A DNA stretch of 6,438 nt from Auritidibacter sp. Marseille-P8566. GTDB taxonomy: Bacteria > Bacteroidota > Bacteroidia > Flavobacteriales > Flavobacteriaceae. Every line of letters starts with the position of its first letter. Positions within the stretch are counted from its first letter, which is position 1. This document shows, one piece after another, positions 1 to 5,559 of the stretch. The stretch is from the NCBI GenBank assembly GCA_943325595.2, contig CALPQA020000114.1:1-6438 (forward strand). Reading direction: 5' to 3'. Position numbers and translations under genes: made by a program. The notes under the pieces were generated by a model, which worked only from the letters and a program-made list of their open reading frames with translations, did not search any database and was not told where the DNA came from.

Positions 1-1
1 C

Positions 2-976
2 CTTGTTTTTTCAATATCTCAAGAAGACCGCGTTTGGAAAAATGGTTCTAAACAAAAGTTATACCTTTTTGAATTGTATACCATCAACAAAGCTGGAAAA
101 ATAAGTGACTTTATGCAATTTCAAAATGTACCTAAAACGAATGAATTTGGGTTGGCAGATGGTGGTAAAATTTACTTGAAAGACAGTACTGCCACGTTTA
201 CATTTTCAAATAGAGGCGAAGTTGAAACAATTGAGAAAATGGCTGCTGCCTTCAACAAAATGGATGGTGCTACCTACTCTAGCTTTTTCGCTGAATCCGT
301 AGATTATTATCATTCAAATGGTAAATTTGAAAAAGTATCTAATAAAAATTGGGGAACAATTTTCGAAGATAAAAAGTCTGTAAATTGGAAAATAAATGGG
401 ATTGTACCATTTAAAATTTCTGACACAGATCCTGTTTCTGGCATAATAGTTAGCGCTACTGCAAAATGGGTTTCAAAAGACGGAACCATTGGAGAAAGAG
501 AACAAATGCTACAATATTCGTATGATTTAAATGGAAAAATAACGAGTGTAAACAGCTTCGGGAAGGATGTAAAACCACTTTCTGCAGAAGAAAAATTGGC
601 ACGTGTTAAAGAAGAAATTATAGCCTTAGAAAAAAGTTGGGATGCGTATTATAACTCAGGTGATTTGGACAGTTTGTTAAAACTTTATGCTGATGATGCG
701 GTAAGACTTCCTAACAACCAAAATATCATTTCTGGTAAAGAAGCTATTAAAAAAGGCATGGAAGACGAAATAGCTGTTAGAAAAAAAGGCTTTACAAGTA
801 CCAGCGAAATTACTGATGTTTTTGGAGATGAAAATACCGTAACTGAAATCGGAAAAACAATTAGAAAAGATGCTTCAGGGAAGGTAAAAAGCACGGGTAA
901 ATACATTACAATTTGGAAGAAAGTGGACGGAAAATTCGTAACTGTTAGAGAAATGTGGAATGACGATGCCAAATAA
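2..976 (+). CDS. Tandem NTF2-like / SnoaL-like (DUF4440-type) protein, 5' end outside window
   Basis: The frame is open from the window edge, so the start and any export signal are missing; 324 codons are visible, ending in tandem TAA TAA. A TTG at 74 is the first possible internal start, but the codons before it (for example FSISQEDRVW) read like real protein, so I treat the gene as running in from the left. Numbering from the first visible codon: residues 1-60 look like the last strands of one NTF2-like domain; about 74-187 form a second (KMAAAF, FAESVDYY, YDLNGKITS); about 195-322 form a third, DUF4440-like domain (KSWDAYYNSGDLDSLLKLYA, VFGDENTVTEIG, GKYITIWKKVDGKF). NTF2-like folds serve as small-molecule binding pockets or as cyclases, isomerases and dehydratases; no catalytic residue can be assigned here. 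The third domain resembles the lipoprotein at 4008-4478, and the second resembles the one at 5537-6055. Fold assignment is fairly secure; function is unknown. Confidence 0.85.
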   Translation, partial: LVFSISQEDRVWKNGSKQKLYLFELYTINKAGKISDFMQFQNVPKTNEFGLADGGKIYLKDSTATFTFSNRGEVETIEKMAAAFNKMDGATYSSFFAESVDYYHSNGKFEKVSNKNWGTIFEDKKSVNWKINGIVPFKISDTDPVSGIIVSATAKWVSKDGTIGEREQMLQYSYDLNGKITSVNSFGKDVKPLSAEEKLARVKEEIIALEKSWDAYYNSGDLDSLLKLYADDAVRLPNNQNIISGKEAIKKGMEDEIAVRKKGFTSTSEITDVFGDENTVTEIGKTIRKDASGKVKSTGKYITIWKKVDGKFVTVREMWNDDAK

Positions 977-1002
977 TAAAGGAGTCTAAATTAATTCAAA
1001 TC

Positions 1003-1034
1003 AAAAGAGCAACTGAAGTAGTTGCTCTTTTTTT
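1003..1034 (+). terminator. Intrinsic terminator after the NTF2-like gene
   Basis: A 12-bp perfect stem (1003-1014 with 1020-1031; core AAAAGAGCAAC/GTTGCTCTTTT) closes a 5-nt loop, and the run of seven T at 1028-1034 begins within the 3' arm. It lies 26 bases after the TAA at 974-976 and separates this gene from the exporter gene. The A run on the 5' side means it could also work weakly on the other strand. Confidence 0.88.
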
Positions 1035-1045
1035 GTTCAAAATTC

Positions 1046-1068
1046 AAAATCCATTAGATTTTAAAGCG
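1046..1068. repeat. Two-part upstream repeat, copy 1
   Basis: AAAATCCATT (1046-1055) and TTTTAAAGCG (1059-1068) are separated by 3 bases, 97 bases before the exporter start. Both 10-mers recur in the same order at 2419-2446 with an 8-base spacer, upstream of the plug-domain gene. The role is unknown; it may be a shared regulatory element or a duplication remnant. Confidence 0.5.
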
Positions 1069-1132
1069 ATACACGAATTTAATAAACTAATATTCATCTT
1101 TTGATAAATGATTAACTAGGTCAAAGTCATTA

Positions 1133-1152
1133 TTTTGCATTAATTTGCAAAA
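1133..1152. promoter_or_regulatory. Inverted repeat upstream of the MFS exporter, operator candidate
   Basis: TTTTGCA (1133-1139) and TGCAAAA (1146-1152) are a perfect 7-bp inverted repeat around a 6-base spacer, ending 13 bases before the ATG at 1166. The arms overlap TTTG-containing sequences that resemble an imperfect -7 element (TA, one base, TTTG, instead of TAnnTTTG). A dimeric regulator bound here would block transcription or its start, as local repressors commonly do for drug exporters. No regulator gene is adjacent, so the link is inferred. Confidence 0.45.
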
Positions 1153-1165
1153 CAGATAAAATGAA

Positions 1166-2404
1166 ATGAAAAACAAACAAACTCTCCTAATCCTTATTTT
1201 GGGATTACTAACTGCGATTGGTCCTTTATCAATAGACATGTACTTACCTGCTTTCCCAGCTATTGCTAATGATTTGCATACTTCTGTTTCCGCTGTAATG
1301 TTATCCTTGTCATCCTTTTTTATTGGTATTTCTGTAGGACAGCTTTTATACGGCCCTTTATTAGAACGTTTTGGCAGAAAAAAACCGCTTTATTTTGGTT
1401 TAGTACTTTATGCTTTATCATCTGTAGCATGTTCTTTTGCAGGAACTGTAAATACATTAATTGTATTTAGACTTTTTCAAGCGTTGGGCTGCTGTGTTGG
1501 TATGGTTGCAGCAAGAGCAATGGTTAGAGATCTATTTGAGGTAAAAGACAATGCCAAAGTATTTTCAACTTTGATGCTAGTTGTTGCAATATCTCCCATT
1601 ATCGCACCTACATTGGGAGGTTATATCACTTCAATATTTGGATGGCGTTCTATTTTTGGGGTACTAATTGCCGTAATAATTATGATTATTATTGGAATTT
1701 ACTACTTATTGCCGGAGAGCAAACAACCCAATTCTAGTTTCTCACTTAGGCCTCAGTTTATTATAAAAAGTTATGTGACAATTATTAAAAATTCTCAATT
1801 TAGTGTTTATACTTTTACCGGAGCCATTGCTTACGCTGGCTTATACGCCTACATAAGTGGCTCTCCCTATGTTTTTATGGTTTTGTTCAAATTAAACGAA
1901 TATTACTATTCTTGGATATTTGCAATCATTGCAATTGGATTAATTACGGCAAGCCAACTCAATAATTTCTTGTTAAAAAAATATTCTTCAGAAAAAATTA
2001 TCAAGTCGGTTTTATATGTTCAAAATGCCATTGGAATTGTTTTGGTTTCACTTTCAATATTGGGTTTTAGCGAACTATATTCTACTATTATTTTGATATT
2101 TATTTTTTTAAGTTGCCAAGGTTTTATATTCCCAAATGTATCGGCTCTTTCTATGGCTCCGTTTAGCAATAATGCCGGAAGTGCTTCTGCGCTTATGGGT
2201 TTCATACAAATGAGTGTTGGCGCAATCATGTCGGCTGTTGTTAGTTTTTGTCAAAATAATTCTACACTTTCAATGACTGGAGTTATGGCTTTTTGCTCTA
2301 TTGGAGCTACATTATTATTTTCTTTTGGTAGTAAAATAATAGTCAAAAAAGCACGTAAAACTTTGGTTTTGGAGGAAGATATAGATATGATAAGTAACTT
2401 ATAA
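1166..2404 (+). CDS. Bcr/CflA-family multidrug MFS transporter (DHA1, 12 TM)
   Basis: This 412-residue protein has the normal length for the Bcr/CflA branch of the DHA1 drug:H+ antiporters, inner-membrane exporters driven by the proton gradient. Family landmarks are visible: SIDMYLPAFP at 22-31 in TM1 with Asp24; motif A GQLLYGPLLERFGRKKP at 58-74 between TM2 and TM3; motif B-like FRLFQALG at 101-108 with Arg102 in TM4; motif C-like SPIIAPTLGGY at 143-153 in TM5; and FPNVSALSMAPF (322-333) and GSASALMGF (338-346) around TM10-TM11. Hydrophobic stretches fit twelve helices with a central polar loop at about 184-212. The ATG at 1166 starts directly on TM1. A TGA-ended two-codon ATG at 1161 overlaps it and is not a plausible alternative start. 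The gene is monocistronic between the terminator upstream and the next leader. Substrate cannot be predicted; bicyclomycin, chloramphenicol, sulfonamides and other compounds are known for the family. Confidence 0.93.
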   Translation: MKNKQTLLILILGLLTAIGPLSIDMYLPAFPAIANDLHTSVSAVMLSLSSFFIGISVGQLLYGPLLERFGRKKPLYFGLVLYALSSVACSFAGTVNTLIVFRLFQALGCCVGMVAARAMVRDLFEVKDNAKVFSTLMLVVAISPIIAPTLGGYITSIFGWRSIFGVLIAVIIMIIIGIYYLLPESKQPNSSFSLRPQFIIKSYVTIIKNSQFSVYTFTGAIAYAGLYAYISGSPYVFMVLFKLNEYYYSWIFAIIAIGLITASQLNNFLLKKYSSEKIIKSVLYVQNAIGIVLVSLSILGFSELYSTIILIFIFLSCQGFIFPNVSALSMAPFSNNAGSASALMGFIQMSVGAIMSAVVSFCQNNSTLSMTGVMAFCSIGATLLFSFGSKIIVKKARKTLVLEEDIDMISNL

Positions 2405-2418
2405 TATTTGATTTATTT

Positions 2419-2446
2419 AAAATCCATTTAAATAACTTTTAAAGCG
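2419..2446. repeat. Two-part upstream repeat, copy 2
   Basis: AAAATCCATT (2419-2428) and TTTTAAAGCG (2437-2446) repeat the pair seen at 1046-1068, with an 8-base spacer instead of 3. It lies 63 bases before the start of the plug-domain gene, just after the exporter's stop codon. No good TAnnTTTG promoter was found in this 105-base gap, so transcription of the next gene may start at a degenerate site or read through from the exporter gene. Confidence 0.5.
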
Positions 2447-2509
2447 TTTTCATTTATTCCAAAAAATTATTTAATTTAACAGTATCATTTCAATACAAAA
2501 AGAAAAAAA

Positions 2510-3181
2510 ATGAAAAACATTAAGAAAATACTGTTGGTAATTATATTAATATCAGCTGTTGGTAGCGCTCAAAACAAACTTACTGGAAAGGTCACTGATT
2601 TTAATAGCAAACCCATTTCAAAAGCAAAAGTGTTTTTGGACTCGATTTATTCAAATGTTGAAACAGATAAAAATGGGGATTTCGAAGTTTTACTACCGGA
2701 AAAAACAGGGGTTATCAATATTTACTCTGATGAATATGGCTTGTTATCTTCTAAATTTAATAACGAAAACAAGATGAACTTTATTTATTTAGAAGCTGAA
2801 AAATCAAAAAGGCCCAAAAAAGGCAGTAAAGTCTCCTTAGTATATTCGGCATCAGAACAAAAATACCAAGTCAATAATTCCCATAGTATTGATGCTTCAA
2901 GTGATAAAAACAAAACCGTTTACAATACCATTTTCGACATGATTAGAGGTCGTTTAGCTGGTGTGTCAGTGTCTAGAGACAATAAAATAACTATCAGAGG
3001 AGTGAGTTCAGTGCGCAATACTTCAGAACCGCTATTTGTAGTTGACGGATCAATAGTGTCTGGAATCGACCATATTTTACCTAATAATGTAAAAGAAATA
3101 AATGTATTAAAAGATGCCGAAGCGTCTATTTATGGGGCACAAGGTTCTAGTGGCGTAATTGTAATAACTACAAAACAGTAG
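2510..3181 (+). CDS. Exported CarboxypepD_reg-like / TonB plug-domain protein without beta-barrel
   Basis: The 223-residue product starts with a Sec signal peptide (KK at 5-6, hydrophobic core, probable cleavage after VGSA at 17-20, leaving Gln21). Residues 22-95 form a carboxypeptidase-regulatory-like beta-sandwich (LTGKVTDFNSKPISKAKVF, then TDKNGDFEV at 52-60), as at the N-terminus of SusC/RagA receptors. After a basic linker, about 133-222 match a TonB plug: MIRGRLAGVSVS (144-155), IRGVSS (162-167), PLFVVDG (174-180), VKEINVLKDAEASIYGA (194-210), SSGVIVITTK (213-222). The protein stops one residue after the motif that normally leads into the 22-strand barrel, and no barrel coding follows before the terminator. 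Full receptors have about 1000 residues, so this cannot form a channel. Stand-alone plug proteins are known in Bacteroidota but their role is unclear; periplasmic or outer-membrane-associated binding or assembly is a guess. The start follows an 8-A run, an A-rich leader typical of the phylum. Confidence 0.85.
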   Translation: MKNIKKILLVIILISAVGSAQNKLTGKVTDFNSKPISKAKVFLDSIYSNVETDKNGDFEVLLPEKTGVINIYSDEYGLLSSKFNNENKMNFIYLEAEKSKRPKKGSKVSLVYSASEQKYQVNNSHSIDASSDKNKTVYNTIFDMIRGRLAGVSVSRDNKITIRGVSSVRNTSEPLFVVDGSIVSGIDHILPNNVKEINVLKDAEASIYGAQGSSGVIVITTKQ

Positions 3182-3245
3182 TTTCTTTCAACAACTATAA
3201 TTATAATTTTCACTATGATAGTTTAGTCATTGTTCCTACATGAAC

Positions 3246-3281
3246 AAAAAAAGAGCAACTTTACCGGTTGCTCTTTTTTTT
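3246..3281. terminator. Bidirectional terminator between convergent genes
   Basis: A 14-bp perfect stem (3246-3259 with 3267-3280) encloses a 7-nt loop. A T-run (3274-3281) serves the plug-domain gene, and the A-run (3246-3252) gives a U-tract for transcripts of the - strand HxlR gene, whose stop codon is only 5 bases away. The stem core AAAAGAGCAAC is the same as in the terminator at 1003-1034. Confidence 0.9.
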
Positions 3282-3286
3282 AATAA

Positions 3287-3769
3287 TTATTGAGGTTGCT
3301 CTTGTAATTCCCCATTTTGGATAGTGACATCCTCAGTTTGAAATTGATTTATAAAATCAATATATTTTTCACGTCTCGAATTAATAAATAATTCTCGATC
3401 ATTAAATATTTCTGCTTTAATGGCTATTTGAGATTCATTCAAAATATCCTCTGCCAGAGATTCAATTGAGAGAAGATACAATTCAACCAAAAGCGGCAGA
3501 ACACATATTCCTTTTCGTGTAGCTATAAATGTAGCACTTTTTTTGGTGCCTTTTGGATTGAATTTGGTAATAAAACCAGCTTCTGTTAAATATACTAATC
3601 TGTTGGTTAGAATGTTGCTCGCTATTTTCTCTTTCGATTGTGAGAATTCTTTGAAGGTAGATTTTCGATGCAAAAGCATGTCTCTCAAAATTAATAATGA
3701 CCATTTATCTCCAAATAAATCGATGGAAACGGCAATTGCGCAAGTGGATCTAAAATTAGTATTTTTCAT
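3287..3769 (-). CDS. HxlR-family winged-helix transcriptional regulator
   Basis: This 160-residue cytoplasmic DNA-binding protein carries the HxlR signature: Cys10 (STCAIAVSIDLFGDKWSLL), DKWSLLILRDML at 21-32, a winged-helix core with SNILTNRLVYLTEAGFI at 51-67 as recognition helix and following helix, and TRKG at 84-87. HxlR proteins bind as dimers. In studied members (YodB, HypR, QorR) the N-terminal Cys senses quinones, aldehydes or oxidants; Cys10 sits at that position, but redox sensing is inferred. The typical family length is about 110-130 residues. Here a polar, Glu/Gln-rich tail of roughly 40 residues (about 115-160) is added, of unknown role. The gene is divergent from the lipoprotein/hydrolase series starting at 4008, and the 238-base gap is the obvious place for its own and the divergent operators. 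I found no clear -7 element for this gene on the - strand. It ends directly at a shared terminator. Confidence 0.92.
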   Translation of the reverse strand: MKNTNFRSTCAIAVSIDLFGDKWSLLILRDMLLHRKSTFKEFSQSKEKIASNILTNRLVYLTEAGFITKFNPKGTKKSATFIATRKGICVLPLLVELYLLSIESLAEDILNESQIAIKAEIFNDRELFINSRREKYIDFINQFQTEDVTIQNGELQEQPQ

Positions 3770-3882
3770 GGCTTAGTATTGTTTTATATGTATTTAATAA
3801 AAGATAATAACATTTGTATGCATAAGAATTAGAGCTATCAATGTAATACAATAAACAGTTTGTCATTATTAATTCTGTAAAA

Positions 3883-3908
3883 TTATCGTATTAATTTTAT
3901 TTTATCGT
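3883..3908. promoter_or_regulatory. Direct repeat TTATCGT x2 in the divergent intergenic region
   Basis: TTATCGT occurs at 3883-3889 and 3902-3908, 19 bp apart centre to centre (about two helical turns). It sits 27 bases upstream of the -33 element of the rightward promoter. Spacing and position suit an activator or a pair of regulator contacts; HxlR is the nearest candidate. The region is very AT-rich, so chance cannot be excluded. Other small symmetric sites in the same gap are TATGCATA (3817-3824) and TGTAATACA (3842-3850). Confidence 0.3.
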
Positions 3909-3935
3909 CATTTTAACAATTTATTAAAATATTAA

Positions 3936-3965
3936 TTGCGGTATAAAAGTAATTGTTTATGTTTG
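3936..3965 (+). promoter_or_regulatory. Bacteroidota-type promoter for the lipoprotein/hydrolase series
   Basis: TTG at 3936-3938 (-33) is followed by 19 bases and a perfect TAnnTTTG (TATGTTTG, 3958-3965, then C). This matches the consensus of the primary sigma factor in Flavobacterium and Bacteroides. Transcription should begin around 3971-3975, leaving a leader of about 35 bases before the ATG at 4008. Confidence 0.75.
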
Positions 3966-4007
3966 CAATAGTATTTTTAAAAATAAAAACCCTCATTTAA
4001 AATTATT

Positions 4008-4478
4008 ATGAAAAAATTCTTTTTAACTGCAATCGTAATTACATCTTTATTTGCTTGCAAACAAAATACCGAAACAAAATCAGAATTTGACTTGGTTAAT
4101 GCCAAAAAAGAAATTGAATCCGCAAACCAAAACGTTAAAGAACTTTTGGCAAAAGGAGATTCAATCGGATTTGCAAATTCTTATACCGCTGATGCTAAAT
4201 TTATGGAAAGTAACCAGCCCTCTATAGTTGGAAAACCAAAAATTCAATCCTTTTGGACAAAATTAATTAATGCTGGCGCAACAAATATTAGTCTTACCAC
4301 ACTTGAAGTTTGGGGAAATGAAAATTACATTACAGAAGAAGGTCTTTATGATTTTAAATCAAAAGACGGAGCCGCTTTAGGAAATGGAAAATACATTGTT
4401 TTGTGGAAAAAAGAAGACGGAAAATGGAAATTACATAGAGATATTTCTAATACAAATTTACCATTAGCAACAAAATAA
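4008..4478 (+). CDS. DUF4440-like (NTF2-fold) lipoprotein
   Basis: The 156-residue product has a lipoprotein signal (KK at 2-3, hydrophobic core, SLFAC at 13-17), so Cys17 should be lipidated; the following residues are Lys-Gln-Asn. The remainder (about 33-150) is one DUF4440/SnoaL-like domain: KKEIESANQNVKELLAKGD (33-51), NSYTADAKFM (57-66), IVGKPKIQSFW (73-83), VWGNENYITEEGLYDF (101-116), GKYIVLWKKEDGKWKLHRD (127-145). The pattern matches the last domain of the protein at the left edge almost position by position (VFGDENTVTEIG; GKYITIWKKVDGK), so the two are homologous. NTF2-fold proteins of this type either bind small molecules or catalyse simple isomerisations; no active site is evident. 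It is first behind the promoter at 3936-3965. The 134-base gap to the hydrolase gene leaves cotranscription open. Location is probably outer membrane or periplasm. Confidence 0.9.
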   Translation: MKKFFLTAIVITSLFACKQNTETKSEFDLVNAKKEIESANQNVKELLAKGDSIGFANSYTADAKFMESNQPSIVGKPKIQSFWTKLINAGATNISLTTLEVWGNENYITEEGLYDFKSKDGAALGNGKYIVLWKKEDGKWKLHRDISNTNLPLATK

Positions 4479-4479
4479 C

Positions 4480-4510
4480 TTAATTATTCTCGATACTAAT
4501 AATACTTTTG
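4480..4510 (+). promoter_or_regulatory. Candidate internal promoter before the hydrolase gene
   Basis: TACTTTTG at 4503-4510 is a perfect TAnnTTTG -7 element. The -33 region has only TTA (4480-4482, 20-base spacer) instead of TTG, so the site may be weak. It begins just after the stop at 4476-4478, and no terminator hairpin separates it from the gene before. It would give a leader of about 95 bases to the ATG at 4613. Confidence 0.45.
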
Positions 4511-4612
4511 GACAGGTTTATAGCAAAAAAATTATTTATAAATATGCCTAAAAGAAGTATCAAACTAATAACGTGAATAGTAGTTACTGCTTACTTTTTA
4601 AATAATTTCCCC

Positions 4613-5458
4613 ATGAAAGAAAAACTAGTTTTGGTTTTTTTGATACTAATGACAATTTCTTCCGTTTTTGCGCAATATCCTCCTAAATTTAAGAATAGCA
4701 TTTATGGCAATATTGCTAAAGTAGGACGTTATGCCAATAATAACGGTTTTAAAATGTATTATGAAACCTATGGAAAAGGAGAGCCTCTTTTGTTAATTCA
4801 CGGAAATGGTGGTTCGATAAATAATTTTTCTGGGCAAATAGCATATTTCGCAAAAAAATATAAAGTAATCGTTGCCGATAGCCGAGCACATGGAAAATCA
4901 ATTGATACAGGTGAAGCCTTAAATTATGAAATGATGGCTGAAGATTTCAACACCTTATTGGATGAATTAAAAATCAAATCATGTAAGGTAATTGGTTGGA
5001 GCGATGGTGGTAATATAGGTTTGCTTTTAGCAATTCATCACCCAGATAAGGTAAAAAAATTGGCAATTACTGGTGCCAATATCGAAATTGATTCTACTGC
5101 AATTGCTAACGACGTAGTGTCTATTGACCAACTGGGGCCTTTGTACAAAATGAAACAAACATCCGAAGTAAAAAATACAATAAAAATCACCAAGTTGCTG
5201 TTTATGTTGCCCAATATTTCTCTGAAACAATTACAATCTATTAAATGTCCAACACTCGTAATTGGTGGAGATCATGATGTGATTCTTCCAAAACACACCT
5301 TGCTAATAGCCGAAAATATAAACCAATCTACATTATGGATTTTACCCAATTCAGGACATTCTACTTTGATAAACTATAAGAATTTATTTAATAGCACCGT
5401 TGAAGATTTTTTTAAAAAGCCATACCGGACCTTCAAAGCAATGGAACGAATCAATTAA
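4613..5458 (+). CDS. Secreted alpha/beta-fold hydrolase
   Basis: This 281-residue protein has a Sec signal peptide (core LVLVFLILMTISSVFA, probable cleavage after Ala20, before QYPP), so it acts in the periplasm or outside. The alpha/beta hydrolase fold is clear: LLLIHGNGGS (59-68) is the oxyanion-hole loop; VIVADSRAHGKS (85-96) is the strand-4 motif; VIGWSDGGN (126-134) is the nucleophile elbow with Ser130; LVIGGDHDVI (215-224) carries the acid Asp222; and SGHS (247-250) carries His249. The triad is complete, so an active esterase, lactonase or related hydrolase is likely. The cap region (about 155-205) is short and gives no substrate clue. Length is normal for the family. There is no Shine-Dalgarno-like sequence before the ATG. 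The gene lies between NTF2-fold lipoprotein genes, 78 bases before the next, which suggests that its substrate or product is handled by those proteins; this is inference. Confidence 0.92.
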   Translation: MKEKLVLVFLILMTISSVFAQYPPKFKNSIYGNIAKVGRYANNNGFKMYYETYGKGEPLLLIHGNGGSINNFSGQIAYFAKKYKVIVADSRAHGKSIDTGEALNYEMMAEDFNTLLDELKIKSCKVIGWSDGGNIGLLLAIHHPDKVKKLAITGANIEIDSTAIANDVVSIDQLGPLYKMKQTSEVKNTIKITKLLFMLPNISLKQLQSIKCPTLVIGGDHDVILPKHTLLIAENINQSTLWILPNSGHSTLINYKNLFNSTVEDFFKKPYRTFKAMERIN

Positions 5459-5536
5459 AATAGAAACATCAAATGGGAAAATACCAAGAAAAACAAATCA
5501 ATAATTAATCAATAACCAATTTAAATTTAAACTAAA

Positions 5537-5559
5537 ATGAAAAAAACAATTGCCCTTAT
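5537..5559 (+). repeat. Signal-peptide-coding repeat, copy 1
   Basis: The first 23 bases of this gene are identical to the first 23 bases of the next gene (6085-6107), coding MKKTIAL plus two bases of the Ile codon. Identity breaks down soon after, although both then encode a lipobox ending in Cys18. Confidence 0.8.

Noticed and set aside
685..972. Open frame of 95 codons on the - strand
   Set aside because: It lies wholly antisense to the well-supported NTF2-like gene and has no recognisable domain or upstream signal.
1161..1169. ATG AAA TGA mini-frame overlapping the exporter start
   Set aside because: Start-stop overlap could affect initiation, but A-rich starts make such overlaps frequent; no further support.
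2481..2491. Possible -7 element near TATCATTTC before the plug gene
   Set aside because: It does not match TAnnTTTG in spacing or last base, and no -33 TTG lies at the right distance.
2559..2777. Open frame of 72 codons in another + frame
   Set aside because: It overlaps the CarboxypepD_reg-like domain of the plug protein and its own product resembles nothing.
3182..3245. Possible remnant of a receptor barrel after the plug domain
   Set aside because: The 64 bases before the terminator encode no barrel-like sequence in any frame I could read.
3543..3776. Open frame of 77 codons on the + strand
   Set aside because: It is antisense to the HxlR gene, whose motifs are clear.
4544..4576. Ten-codon ATG frame (MPKRSIKLIT) in the hydrolase leader
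   Set aside because: It could be a leader peptide, but there is no ribosome-site, hairpin or attenuator evidence and such frames are common by chance.
5473..5508. Eleven-codon ATG frame between the hydrolase and lipoprotein genes
   Set aside because: It is too short, has no conserved feature, and sits in an ordinary intergenic gap.
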